Assembly (NCBI GenBank): GCA_910579675.1
Contig: CAJTUF010000015.1
Coordinates: forward strand, 18,226-82,225
Source of the DNA: an uncultured Muribaculaceae bacterium
Lineage (GTDB): Bacteria; Bacteroidota; Bacteroidia; Bacteroidales; Muribaculaceae
Length of the DNA: 64,000 bases
Direction: 5' to 3'
This document shows positions 8,375 to 16,381 of the stretch, piece by piece. A model generated the notes under the pieces. It had not been told where the DNA came from. It was given only the letters and a program-made list of their open reading frames with translations, and ran no database searches. A program made the position numbers and the translations under genes. Each line of letters begins with the position of its first letter. Positions within the stretch are counted from its first letter, which is position 1.

Positions 8375-8832
8375 CGGGCTATAGCGATATTTGTGTCGAG
8401 CGACTCATTAATCAGACTTATCAGATCGGGAGCTGTGCCTTCAAAGGTAAGTGTGAGCTCCTTCGGCTCTGAAGGCACCCCTTCGAGCTTCACACCATAG
8501 GCCTTTTCTATCTCCTTGACGGCGTCGGTCAATGCCACTCCGTCAAACTCAAACTTTGCCGTGCTATCCTCCGCCTTTTTGGCCGGAGCTGGAGCCTCGT
8601 AAGGCGCCGTCACCTGAGCGTCCGGCTGCCTGTCTCTGCCGTAATAAACTATTGTCAAGGCCGAGGCCACCACCACGGCTGCGGCAGCAGCTGCTGCCGC
8701 TGTCAATCTCCGGCGCCATCTGAGTCTATAAGTGGCCGTGGTCAGATTCCATGCCTTCACGCGGTCAAACGCTCCTTTCTTATAGTGCGATGCCACAAAG
8801 CGAATGCCATCTTCCATGCTCTCTTTTTCCAT
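8371..8832 (-). CDS. Mini anti-sigma-like membrane protein (STN/DUF4974-type C-terminus, no FecR domain)
   Basis: A 153-residue single-pass inner-membrane protein. Residues 1-40 are basic and cytoplasmic, an alanine/valine-rich transmembrane helix follows at about 43-63, then a proline-rich linker, then a periplasmic domain at about 95-153 ('FDGVALTDAVKEIEKAYGVK', 'LTLTFEGTAPDLISLINESL'). That last domain resembles the C-terminal DUF4974/STN-like domain of Bacteroidota FecR anti-sigma proteins, but the middle FecR domain is absent and total length is about half the usual. By position between an ECF sigma gene and an STN receptor gene it should be the signal relay. That its short N-terminus can hold the sigma factor is inference. 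Confidence 0.75.
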   Translation of the reverse strand: MEKESMEDGIRFVASHYKKGAFDRVKAWNLTTATYRLRWRRRLTAAAAAAAAVVVASALTIVYYGRDRQPDAQVTAPYEAPAPAKKAEDSTAKFEFDGVALTDAVKEIEKAYGVKLEGVPSEPKELTLTFEGTAPDLISLINESLDTNIAIAR

Positions 8833-8875
8833 GCTTGTAAGATCAGTGAATTGTGATTGTTGCTTCTATATTTAA

Positions 8876-8909
8876 GAGCAGGTTGCGCATATAATCCCCT
8901 ACCCTGCTC
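8876..8909. promoter_or_regulatory. Hairpin between sigma and anti-sigma genes
   Basis: GAGCAGG (8876-8882) and CCTGCTC (8903-8909) form a 7-bp stem with a 20-nt loop in the 98-nt gap. On the minus strand it comes after a T-tract rather than before one, so it is not a normal terminator. It could lower expression of the downstream genes relative to sigma. Confidence 0.4.
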
Positions 8910-8930
8910 AGCAAAAAAAATGATCGTATG

Positions 8931-9443
8931 CTATAGAAACGGCAGAAAAAAGGGCCTGACACTTCGGCGCCTGTATGGAGCAAGAGCTTCTCGGAGCCGG
9001 GTCATCGCCTTGGTTATCTGAGCCTCAACTGTCTTGACCGAGATGCCCATCTGAGCAGCTATATCGGCGTGGCTCATCCCGTCGCGTTTGACCGCCAGAA
9101 ACACCTCTCTGCAGCGCGGAGGCAAAGCATCGACAGCATTCCATAGAGCCGCATCGCGCTCCGACGTGTCGATAGTATCGTCAGTCACATCGACCGTAGA
9201 AGCGTCAATCGACTGCCAAGCGACCGAGGGCACGATCTTCAGAGCTTCATTGCGCACGCTGCGGTAAAGATAGGCTTTGACATTATCGGGCGTCATGCCT
9301 CCTTGCAGACGCTCCCACACCGCCATCATGGCCTGCTGCACTGCGTCTTCGGCCATACGGGTATCGCCGGTTATACGCAAGGCGTACATGCATAGGGGCA
9401 TGTACGCCTTATCAAAAAGTTGTCTGAACTGATGTATATCCAT
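8931..9443 (-). CDS. ECF-type RNA polymerase sigma factor
   Basis: A 170-residue sigma-70 family protein with only regions 2 and 4, as in the ECF group. Region 2 is at about residues 8-75 ('FDKAYMPLCMYALRITGDTR', 'AEDAVQQAMMAVWERL'); region 4 is at about 105-155 ('LPPRCREVFLAVKRDGMSHA', 'IAAQMGISVKTVEAQITKAM'), whose helix-turn-helix reads the -35 box. It is the first gene of the leftward unit with the anti-sigma-like protein, receptor and DUF4249 lipoprotein, and presumably switches that unit on when the receptor is occupied. It starts 71 nt after folD on the same strand; no consensus promoter of its own is evident in that gap. Confidence 0.93.
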   Translation of the reverse strand: MDIHQFRQLFDKAYMPLCMYALRITGDTRMAEDAVQQAMMAVWERLQGGMTPDNVKAYLYRSVRNEALKIVPSVAWQSIDASTVDVTDDTIDTSERDAALWNAVDALPPRCREVFLAVKRDGMSHADIAAQMGISVKTVEAQITKAMTRLREALAPYRRRSVRPFFLPFL

Positions 9444-9514
9444 TTTTGTCCTGTAGCTTTTATAATAAGAGCCGCAGTCAGGACTTTTCCCCTATCGTAA
9501 GGGAGAAAAAAACA

Positions 9515-10405
9515 TCACTTTCTGTCGTAAACCTCGCCGGTTGCTGCTTTGAGGGTATTGATCATCAGAGAGCAGATGGTCATGGGCCCTACGCCACCGG
9601 GCACCGGCGTGATGGCTCCGGCTATCGGCTCTACAGCCTTGAAGTCCACATCGCCGCAAAGGCGCCATCCGCGGGCCCGGGTGCTGTCGGACACACGGGT
9701 GGTACCGACGTCGATCACCGTTGCTCCGGGTTTCACCATATCGGAAGTCACAAATCCGGGCTGTCCGAGAGCCGCAATTATTATATCGGCCTCACGACAG
9801 ATGGACTTGATATCGGCGGTGTGGGAATGACATACAGTCACTGTGGCATCGCCCGGCTGACGCTTCTGCATCATGAGCGTCGCCATGGGCTTGCCCACTA
9901 TGTTGCTGCGGCCCAGAATCACGCAACGCTTGCCCGAAGTAGCGATACCATATCGGCCGAGCAGCTCAAGGATACCCGCAGGGGTGGCCGAGATGAAGCA
10001 TGGGAGCCCTATGGCCATGCGGCCAACATTGACCGGATGAAAACCGTCGACATCCTTGCGGGGGTCAATAGCCTCAATCACTGCCTGCTCGTCGATATGA
10101 CGGGGAAGCGGAAGCTGGACTATAAATCCGTCGATAGTGTCGTCGGCGTTAAACTCGGCTATCTTCTCAAGAAGCTCAGCCTGAGTGCAGTTGTCCTCAA
10201 ACCTTACGAGGGTGGAGGTGAAGCCACACTCGCCGCAGGCCTTGACCTTGTTTGCCACATAGGTTTCCGAACCTCCGTCGTGACCCACGAGTATCGCGGC
10301 GAGGTGGGGCGCGCGTTGTCCGGCCGCAACCATAGCGGCCACTTTGGAGGCTATTTCAGCCTTGATGTCGGCAGCGGTCTGCTTGCCGTCGATTATTATT
10401 GCCAT
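9515..10405 (-). CDS. folD: Bifunctional methylenetetrahydrofolate dehydrogenase/cyclohydrolase
   Basis: A 296-residue cytoplasmic enzyme that interconverts 5,10-methylene-, 5,10-methenyl- and 10-formyl-tetrahydrofolate with NADP, feeding purine synthesis and formyl-Met-tRNA. The active-site region 'SETYVANKVKACGECG' with the catalytic lysine, 'DGFIVQLPLPRHID', the NADP-binding 'LGRSNIVGKPMATLMM' and the terminal signature 'TPVPGGVGPMTICSLM' are all present and the length is normal. It lies 61 nt behind ffh in the panC-panD-ffh-folD run. FolD supplies the folate one-carbon units that panB (not in this window) would use in pantothenate synthesis, so the grouping makes metabolic sense. Confidence 0.97.
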   Translation of the reverse strand: MAIIIDGKQTAADIKAEIASKVAAMVAAGQRAPHLAAILVGHDGGSETYVANKVKACGECGFTSTLVRFEDNCTQAELLEKIAEFNADDTIDGFIVQLPLPRHIDEQAVIEAIDPRKDVDGFHPVNVGRMAIGLPCFISATPAGILELLGRYGIATSGKRCVILGRSNIVGKPMATLMMQKRQPGDATVTVCHSHTADIKSICREADIIIAALGQPGFVTSDMVKPGATVIDVGTTRVSDSTRARGWRLCGDVDFKAVEPIAGAITPVPGGVGPMTICSLMINTLKAATGEVYDRK

Positions 10406-10466
10406 AGGGATAAGGGGGGATTAAGGTCGGTTGAAGTTGGAAGAAGAAGGTGACTCAGAGCTCCGA

Positions 10467-11825
10467 TCAGCGCATACCGGGAAGCCCAGCACGTCGCATC
10501 TGGCGCATGGCGCCGGCCATCTTGAGCGGATTCTTCTTGAGTCCGTTGACCTGAGCCATCATCTTGCGGGTCTGGTCAAACTGCTTCAGAAGACGGTTGA
10601 CCTCCTGGATGTTGGTGCCCGAGCCGCGGGCTATGCGCTGGCGGCGGGAAGCATTGATCAGCTCGGGATTGGCACGCTCGCGGGGGGTCATGGAGTAGAT
10701 TATGGCCTCGATACCCTTGAAAGCATCATCGTCGATATCCACATCCTTGATGGCCTTGCCCACTCCCGGAATCATCGAAGCAAGATCTTTCAGATTACCC
10801 ATCTTCTTGATCTGCTGGATCTGCGACAGGAAGTCGTTGAAGTCAAACTTGTTTTGGGCGAGCTTGCGGGTGATCTCCTTGGCCTGATTCTCATCGTAGG
10901 CTTTCTGCACTCGCTCGGCGAGGCTCACAATGTCGCCCATGCCGAGGATACGGTCGGCCATACGTTCGGGATGGAATGGATCGATAGCATCGAGCTTCTC
11001 GCCTGTGCCCACATATTTGATAGGCTTGTCGACCACGTTGCGTATCGAGAGGGCCGCGCCGCCGCGGGTGTCGCCGTCGAGCTTGGTGAGCACCACGCCG
11101 TCGAAGTCCAGACGGTCGTTGAATGCCTTGGCGGTGTTCACGGCATCCTGACCGGTCATCGAGTCGACCACAAAGAGGATTTCCTGAGGCTTCACTGCGC
11201 CCTTGATGGCAGCGATCTCGTTCATCATCTGCTCATCGACAGCCAGTCGGCCGGCAGTGTCGATAATCACCAGATCGAGATGATTCTGCTTGGCATAAGT
11301 GATGGCATTGCGGGCTATATCGACCGGATTGTTGTTGCCCTCCTCAGTGTAGACGGGCACTTCGATCTGGCCGGCAAGCACCTTGAGCTGCTCGATTGCG
11401 GCAGGACGATACACGTCGCAAGCCACAAGGAGGGGGCGCTTGGCCTTCTCGCTCTTCAGCTTCTTGGCCAGCTTGCCCGAGAAGGTGGTCTTACCTGAGC
11501 CCTGAAGGCCCGACATAAGTATCACAGTGGGGTTGCCCGCCAGATTAAGGGGGGCGTTGGTGCCGCCCATGAGGGTGGTGAGCTCTTCTCTCACCACGGT
11601 GAGCATAAGCTCTTTGGGCTTAACGGCATTGATAACATTGCGGCCTATTGCCTTGGCCTTGACGTTATCGACAAATTGCTTGGCCACCTTGTAGCTTACG
11701 TCGGCATCAAGCAGAGCGCGGCGCACATCCTTGAGGGTTTCGGCTACATTGATTTCGGTGATTTTGCCTTCGCCTTTGAGTATTTTGAAACTTCGCTCAA
11801 GGCGGTCGCTTAGGTTGTCAAACAT
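10467..11825 (-). CDS. ffh: Signal recognition particle protein Ffh (SRP54)
   Basis: A 452-residue GTPase that binds 4.5S RNA and signal sequences and delivers ribosomes to FtsY and the Sec translocon. It has the N domain, the G domain with P-loop 'GLQGSGKTTFSGKLAKKL', 'DTAGRL' and 'LTKLDGDTRGGAALS', and a methionine-rich M domain in the last 120 residues ('GSGTNIQEVNRLLKQF', 'MAGAMRQMRRAGLPGMR'). Length is normal for the family. It is 30 nt behind panD and 61 nt ahead of folD. Confidence 0.97.
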   Translation of the reverse strand: MFDNLSDRLERSFKILKGEGKITEINVAETLKDVRRALLDADVSYKVAKQFVDNVKAKAIGRNVINAVKPKELMLTVVREELTTLMGGTNAPLNLAGNPTVILMSGLQGSGKTTFSGKLAKKLKSEKAKRPLLVACDVYRPAAIEQLKVLAGQIEVPVYTEEGNNNPVDIARNAITYAKQNHLDLVIIDTAGRLAVDEQMMNEIAAIKGAVKPQEILFVVDSMTGQDAVNTAKAFNDRLDFDGVVLTKLDGDTRGGAALSIRNVVDKPIKYVGTGEKLDAIDPFHPERMADRILGMGDIVSLAERVQKAYDENQAKEITRKLAQNKFDFNDFLSQIQQIKKMGNLKDLASMIPGVGKAIKDVDIDDDAFKGIEAIIYSMTPRERANPELINASRRQRIARGSGTNIQEVNRLLKQFDQTRKMMAQVNGLKKNPLKMAGAMRQMRRAGLPGMR

Positions 11826-11855
11826 ATCTTGGGGTTGGAGGATTTGATGGGTGGG

Positions 11856-12209
11856 TTAAGGAATCAGGCGGTTGGTCGACGTCTCGGGAAAGATCACCTT
11901 GGGCTTAAACGTTCTGGCCTCTTCGGGGGTCATGCTCGCATAAGCCATGATGATCACTATGTCGCCGGGATGCACCTTACGCGCGGCGGCTCCGTTGAGG
12001 CATATGCACCCCGAGCCGGGCTCGCCCTCTATGGTGTAGGTGTCAAAGCGCTCGCCATTATTGTTGTCGACTATATAAACGCGCTCACCGGCAATGATGC
12101 CGGCCGCGTCCATAAGCTCCTTGTCGATGGTGATGCTTCCTATATAGTCGAGACATGCCTCTGTCACGGTGACGCGGTGTATCTTCGACTTCAGTACTTC
12201 TATTTGCAT
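11856..12209 (-). CDS. panD: Aspartate 1-decarboxylase
   Basis: A 117-residue pyruvoyl enzyme that makes beta-alanine from aspartate for pantothenate. The self-cleavage site is clear: 'CLDYIGSITID' with cleavage between Gly24 and Ser25, Ser25 becoming the pyruvoyl group. Other conserved parts are 'RVYIVDNNNGERFDTY' and 'GDIVIIMAYASM'. It lies 36 nt behind panC, which uses its product, so the two are certainly co-expressed. Confidence 0.96.
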   Translation of the reverse strand: MQIEVLKSKIHRVTVTEACLDYIGSITIDKELMDAAGIIAGERVYIVDNNNGERFDTYTIEGEPGSGCICLNGAAARKVHPGDIVIIMAYASMTPEEARTFKPKVIFPETSTNRLIP

Positions 12210-12245
12210 GATGGAAATGGAGAGAGGGCTGTGATAGGATTGGAA

Positions 12246-13118
12246 TTACACGCCTTCGGGGCGCTTGTAGATCACATTGTCGATGAGCCTCACATCGCCG
12301 CAATATACGGTGATGCAGCCGGCCACATAGTCGGAATCGGCCCAGGAATCCACGGGTTGCATTGTGCGGCCGTCGACCACTGCGAAATACTCCACCGTCA
12401 TAAACGGTAGTGCATTGATGGCCTCGACAACGAAATTGCGCACCGTGGCCACATCAGCGCCGTCGGCCATGAGGCCCTTGCTCTCGGTGAGGATGCGGTT
12501 GATGCCGGGAGCCACCGCCCGCTGCTCGGCGCTAAGCCTTACATTGCGCGACGAGAGTGCCAGACCATCGTCGGCGCGCTTGATCGGGCACGAAACTATA
12601 TCGATATCGTCCATACCGGTAATGTCGGCCATGCGGCGTATCACGGCGATCTGCTGGAAATCCTTCTCACCGAAATAGGCGCGCACGGGATGGCTCCACA
12701 TAAAGAGCTTGCTCACTATCTGGGCCACGCCGTTGAAGTGACCGGGGCGCATGGGGCCTTCCATCACATCGGCAACAGGGCCGAGGTCGAAGGTGCGGGT
12801 ATCGGGCTCGGGATATATCTCCTCTACCGTCGGGATAAACACATAGTCGACTCCTGCCCCTTCGAGCAGCGCGCAGTCGGCTTCCTCTGTGCGGGGATAA
12901 GTGGCCAGATCGGCCGCATTGTTAAACTGTGTGGGATTGACAAACACCGATACTATCACGATGTCGTTTTCGCGGCGCGCACGGTCAACCAGCGAGATAT
13001 GACCGGCGTGCAGAGCACCCATTGTCGGGACAAGACCTATGGTCATGCCCTCTGAGCGTGCTTTGGCGGAGAGCTCGTCAAGACGAGCCACAGTGCGTAT
13101 GATTTCCAAAATCTGCAA
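12246..13118 (-). CDS. panC: Pantothenate synthetase
   Basis: A 290-residue ATP-dependent ligase that joins pantoate and beta-alanine to give pantothenate through a pantoyl-adenylate. The nucleotidyltransferase signature 'PTMGALHAGHISLVDRA' (about residues 31-47), 'YFGEKDFQQIAVIRRM' and 'LALSSRNVRLS' are intact. It is the first gene of the leftward panC-panD-ffh-folD run and has a consensus promoter about 50 nt upstream. Confidence 0.97.
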   Translation of the reverse strand: MQILEIIRTVARLDELSAKARSEGMTIGLVPTMGALHAGHISLVDRARRENDIVIVSVFVNPTQFNNAADLATYPRTEEADCALLEGAGVDYVFIPTVEEIYPEPDTRTFDLGPVADVMEGPMRPGHFNGVAQIVSKLFMWSHPVRAYFGEKDFQQIAVIRRMADITGMDDIDIVSCPIKRADDGLALSSRNVRLSAEQRAVAPGINRILTESKGLMADGADVATVRNFVVEAINALPFMTVEYFAVVDGRTMQPVDSWADSDYVAGCITVYCGDVRLIDNVIYKRPEGV

Positions 13119-13164
13119 TGTTTTGTTACGGGCTTGGCGGTTGTCGCCGAGCCAATTCCGGCTG

Positions 13165-13195
13165 CAAAATTAACTAAACTGCTCGGCATGGCAAA
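13165..13195 (-). promoter_or_regulatory. Promoter of panC
   Basis: Minus strand TTTG (13192-13195), 19-nt spacer, TAATTTTG (13165-13172). An almost exact consensus promoter, back to back with the recR promoter. Confidence 0.8.
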
Positions 13196-13201
13196 GAGCT
13201 T

Positions 13202-13233
13202 TTTGGTAACTCGGCATAAAAAATGTAATTTTG
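13202..13233 (+). promoter_or_regulatory. Promoter of recR, probably giving a leaderless mRNA
   Basis: TTTG (13202-13205), 20-nt spacer, TAATTTTG (13226-13233). The element ends four bases before the recR ATG at 13238, so the transcript should start at or within a base or two of the start codon. Confidence 0.7.
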
Positions 13234-13237
13234 GGGC

Positions 13238-13867
13238 ATGAACGATGAATTTCAATCTCCGCTACTGGAGCGTGCCGTCACCGAACTGTCGCGTCTCCCG
13301 GGCATTGGGCGACGCACTGCCCTCCGCCTCGCTCTCAATATCCTTCGCAGAGATCTCGACGATGCCACCGCGCTCGGAAACGCCATCATCGATCTCAGAC
13401 GCGACATCCGCTATTGCCCTGTGTGCCACAATATAAGCGACGAAGGCACCTGCCGCATCTGCTCCGATCCCACCCGCGACGGAGCCACTCTCTGCGTGGT
13501 CGAAAACATAAGGGATGTGATGAGCATCGAGCGCACTGGCCAGTACCGCGGCCTATATCATGTGCTCGGAGGCGTGATCTCGCCCATGGACGGCATCACC
13601 CCCGACCAGATCGAGATCGCCTCCCTCTCCGACCGTGTGGCAGCAGGCGGCATAAAGGAGGTGATACTTGCTTTGGGGGCGACCATGGAGGGCGACACCA
13701 CCTGCTTTTACATCTACCGCAAGATCGCCGCTGCTGCCCCAGGCATAAAGATCAGCCAGCTCGCAAGGGGCATGGCCGTGGGCAACGACCTCGAATATAC
13801 CGACGAGATAACTCTCGGACGGTCATTGATGCAGCGCACTCTCTTTGCCGACTCCTTCTCTATATGA
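13238..13867 (+). CDS. recR: Recombination protein RecR
   Basis: A 209-residue DNA-repair protein that acts with RecO and RecF to load RecA on gapped DNA. It has the N-terminal helix-hairpin-helix 'LSRLPGIGRRTALRLALNIL' (about residues 17-36), a C4 zinc finger 'CPVCHNISDEGTCRIC' (about 58-73), the Toprim fold ('LCVVENIRDVMSIERTGQYR', 'VILALGATMEGDTTC') and a C-terminal 'QLARGMAVGNDLEYTDEITL' segment. Its stop codon overlaps the start of the following acetyltransferase gene (ATGA). Confidence 0.96.
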   Translation: MNDEFQSPLLERAVTELSRLPGIGRRTALRLALNILRRDLDDATALGNAIIDLRRDIRYCPVCHNISDEGTCRICSDPTRDGATLCVVENIRDVMSIERTGQYRGLYHVLGGVISPMDGITPDQIEIASLSDRVAAGGIKEVILALGATMEGDTTCFYIYRKIAAAAPGIKISQLARGMAVGNDLEYTDEITLGRSLMQRTLFADSFSI

Positions 13868-14400
13868 ACAGCTATCCCGACCTCCTTTCCGACGGAATCA
13901 TCCAACTCCGTGCCCTCGAACCCTCCGACATCGACACCCTCCTCAGATGGGAAAACGACTCGCGCGCATGGGCTTCGTCGACCACTGCCGCTCCCTTCTC
14001 ACGGCATATCATAGAGCAATATGTGCTCGCCTACGACACCGATGTCTTTGCCTCGCGCCAGCTGCGGCTGATGATCGTTGACCACGGTCACACAGCCGGC
14101 GCCATAGACCTCTTTGAGTTTGACCCGGTCAACCGACGGGCAGGCATAGGGATAGTGATCGACCCATCGATGAGGGGCCGAGGCATCGCCACCGGCGCAA
14201 TAGCTCTGTTTGCGAGGCTATGCGGAGAGCGCCTCGGCATCCACCAGCTCTGGGCCATATCGGCTGTGTCAAACACGCCAGCGCGCCATATGCTCGAAAC
14301 GGCCCGGTTTGCCATAGCCGGACGGCTTAAATCCTGGATACGCCAAGGCTCATCCTACGACGATGCTTACTTCTACCAGCTCATCCTGCCACAGCGCTAA
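13864..14400 (+). CDS. GNAT-family N-acetyltransferase (RimJ/RimL-like)
   Basis: A 178-residue acetyl-CoA-dependent transferase. The acetyl-CoA pyrophosphate-binding motif is 'IVIDPSMRGRGIATGAIALF' (about residues 100-119), preceded by 'LRALEPSDIDTLLRWEND' and 'AGAIDLFEFDPVNRRAGIG', a layout typical of RimJ/RimL-type enzymes that acetylate protein N-termini or small amines. The frame is open far upstream inside recR, but the ATG overlapping the recR stop (ATGA) is the natural start and begins the family N-terminus. Substrate unknown. Confidence 0.88.
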   Translation: MNSYPDLLSDGIIQLRALEPSDIDTLLRWENDSRAWASSTTAAPFSRHIIEQYVLAYDTDVFASRQLRLMIVDHGHTAGAIDLFEFDPVNRRAGIGIVIDPSMRGRGIATGAIALFARLCGERLGIHQLWAISAVSNTPARHMLETARFAIAGRLKSWIRQGSSYDDAYFYQLILPQR

Positions 14401-14441
14401 AAAAACTTGCGACGCAAAGCCGCCTTGTCAATAGTTTTACT

Positions 14442-14449
14442 TATCTTTG
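14442..14449 (+). promoter_or_regulatory. -7 element of ilvE promoter
   Basis: TATCTTTG 33 nt before the ilvE ATG. I do not see a good -33 partner at the right spacing. Confidence 0.6.
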
Positions 14450-14482
14450 CGAAATTATTATTTAACCGCAACAACCACCACA

Positions 14483-15505
14483 ATGACTAAGGAATTAGAT
14501 TGGAGTAACCTCGCGTTTGGCTACATTCCTACCGACTATAATGTCCGCTGCCGGTTTGCCGACGGCAAGTGGGGACCCATCGAAGTGTCGCAGTCGGAGT
14601 ACATTGACATGCACATCGCCGCCACATGCCTCCACTACGGACAGGAAGTATTTGAAGGTCTTAAGGCCTTCAGAGGCGCCGACGGCAAGATCCGTGTGTT
14701 CCGTCTCGAAGAAAATGCCCGCCGCATACGTCAGTCGGCCATTGGCATCAAGATGGAGCCCGTGCCCGAAGAGATCTTTGCCGAAATGGTAAAGAAAGTG
14801 GTAAAGCTCAACGAGCGCTTCGTGCCCCCCTACGGCAGCGGTGCCTCGCTCTACATCCGTCCCATCGAGATCGGCATGAGCGCCCAGATAGGCGTCCATC
14901 CATCTTCCGAATATCTGTTCATGATTCTGGTTACACCGGTGGGCCCTTATTTCAAGGAGGGTTTCCGCCCCACCAACATCTGCATCATGCGCGAATTTGA
15001 CCGCGTGGCCCCCAAGGGCACCGGCCGTTGGAAAGTGGGCGGCAACTATGCCGCATCAATGGAAGCTGGCGAGAAAGCCCACGAACTCGGCTACTCGGCT
15101 GTGCTCTATCTCGACCCCAAGGAGAAGAAATATATCGACGAGTGTGGCCCCGCCAACTTCTTTGCAGTCAAGGATGGCGTGTATATCACCCCTGCAAGCG
15201 AATCTATTCTCCCCTCTGTGACAAACAATAGCCTCATGACTCTCGCCGAGGATATGGGCATCAAAGTGGAGCGCCGCCACATACCAGTGGAGGAGCTCGC
15301 AGAGATTCAGGAAGCCGCCGCTTGTGGCACTGCCGCCGTGGCGTCGCCGGTTGCCGAGATCCACGACCTCGATCTCGACGTGAAATATATCGTGGCCAAG
15401 GATGGCGAGCCCGGCCCTGTCACCACCAGCCTCTACAACCGCCTCCGCGCCATTCAGCTCGGCGAGGAGCCCGACACCCACGGTTGGAACACTATAATCG
15501 ACTGA
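14483..15505 (+). CDS. ilvE: Branched-chain amino acid aminotransferase
   Basis: A 340-residue PLP enzyme that makes the last step of Leu, Ile and Val synthesis (and the first of their breakdown). The class IV aminotransferase pattern is complete: 'CLHYGQEVFEGLKAFRGADG', 'PYGSGASLYIRP' and the PLP lysine Lys184 in 'GRWKVGGNYAAS', then 'NNSLMTLAEDMGIKV' and 'CGTAAVASPV'. I use the ATG at 14483 (MTKELDWSN); the frame extends upstream through the promoter. The following HD-hydrolase gene starts within its stop (TGATG). Confidence 0.96.
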   Translation: MTKELDWSNLAFGYIPTDYNVRCRFADGKWGPIEVSQSEYIDMHIAATCLHYGQEVFEGLKAFRGADGKIRVFRLEENARRIRQSAIGIKMEPVPEEIFAEMVKKVVKLNERFVPPYGSGASLYIRPIEIGMSAQIGVHPSSEYLFMILVTPVGPYFKEGFRPTNICIMREFDRVAPKGTGRWKVGGNYAASMEAGEKAHELGYSAVLYLDPKEKKYIDECGPANFFAVKDGVYITPASESILPSVTNNSLMTLAEDMGIKVERRHIPVEELAEIQEAAACGTAAVASPVAEIHDLDLDVKYIVAKDGEPGPVTTSLYNRLRAIQLGEEPDTHGWNTIID

Positions 15506-16086
15506 TGACCCAGCCGTCGCAACCCACGCCCTTGCCCGACTGGCAAGGGATCATCGACCGTTTTTATCCCGCAGGCACCCGCCTGCGGGATATATTTATG
15601 ACCCACAGCCGATCGGTGGCCGATCTGGCTCTTGAACTCGCCAAAGTCAACAATCTGCCCCTCGACCCCGACCTCATCGAAGCAGCCGCAATGCTCCACG
15701 ACATAGGCATCTTCCTCACCCATGCTCCGTCGATTGCCTGCACTGGATCCGAGCCATATATCCGCCACGGAATCCTCGGAGCCGCTCTCCTGCGCGAGGC
15801 AGGCGCCGGAGAGATGATGGCCCGTGTGGCCGAGCTTCATACCGGCTCCGGTCTCACCTCCGCCGAGATCACCCAGCAGAAACTTCCACTCCCGGCACGC
15901 GACTATCTCCCGTCATCTCTGCTGGAAAAGCTCATATGTTACGCCGATAAGTTCTACTCCAAGAGCGGCGACATGAAGCGCAAGAATTTCGATCGGGTGC
16001 GCGGCGCCCTTGCCGCCAAGAGCTCATCTGCCGCAGAGCGCTTCGACAGTCTCGCCGGGATTTTCGGACGCCCCGCCAATACCTGA
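15505..16086 (+). CDS. HD-domain phosphohydrolase
   Basis: A 193-residue predicted metal-dependent phosphohydrolase. The HD superfamily ligands are visible: His in 'IFMTHSRSVADLALEL', the diagnostic His-Asp pair in 'EAAAMLHDIGIFLTH' and a further conserved His in 'VAELHTGSGL'. A late 'LLEKLICYADKFYSK' supplies the last Asp. Family members of this size are uncharacterised phosphatases or nucleotidases. The start codon overlaps the ilvE stop, so translation is coupled, but no functional link is evident. Confidence 0.87.
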   Translation: MTQPSQPTPLPDWQGIIDRFYPAGTRLRDIFMTHSRSVADLALELAKVNNLPLDPDLIEAAAMLHDIGIFLTHAPSIACTGSEPYIRHGILGAALLREAGAGEMMARVAELHTGSGLTSAEITQQKLPLPARDYLPSSLLEKLICYADKFYSKSGDMKRKNFDRVRGALAAKSSSAAERFDSLAGIFGRPANT

Positions 16087-16111
16087 TCCACCCCCGGTGG
16101 CATCACACAAT

Positions 16112-16157
16112 GAGGGCCTGCGGAAACGATTTATGCAATCTGTTTCCGCAGTCCCTC
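16112..16157. terminator. Strong hairpin after the HD-hydrolase gene
   Basis: GAGGG(C)CTGCGGAAAC (to 16127) pairs with GTTTCCGCAG(T)CCCTC (16142-16157), with one interior mismatch and a 14-nt loop. There is no T-run, so it may be a Rho-aided or RNA-stabilising end. The rest of the gap to 16381 contains further short inverted repeats around TGAGG/CCTCA and GCCTCA/TGAGGC and a TATCTTTG element at 16257-16264, with no gene. Confidence 0.6.
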
Positions 16158-16381
16158 TCAGCTAATAGTTGAGGCATGACCTCAGGCCGAAACTCTCGCG
16201 AGCTTATAATGCCTGAGTATATGTCTCTGTTTGCACTTATTAAAGAATACCGATTATATCTTTGGATCCTGCCTCATTTTCAATAAAAAAAATAATGTCC
16301 AGCTGAGGCAAGACCAGAAAAGACCTATTGAAGTATAAAGCAAGTCCTTTGGGATGAATTATTTAATACTTCTCAATATTA

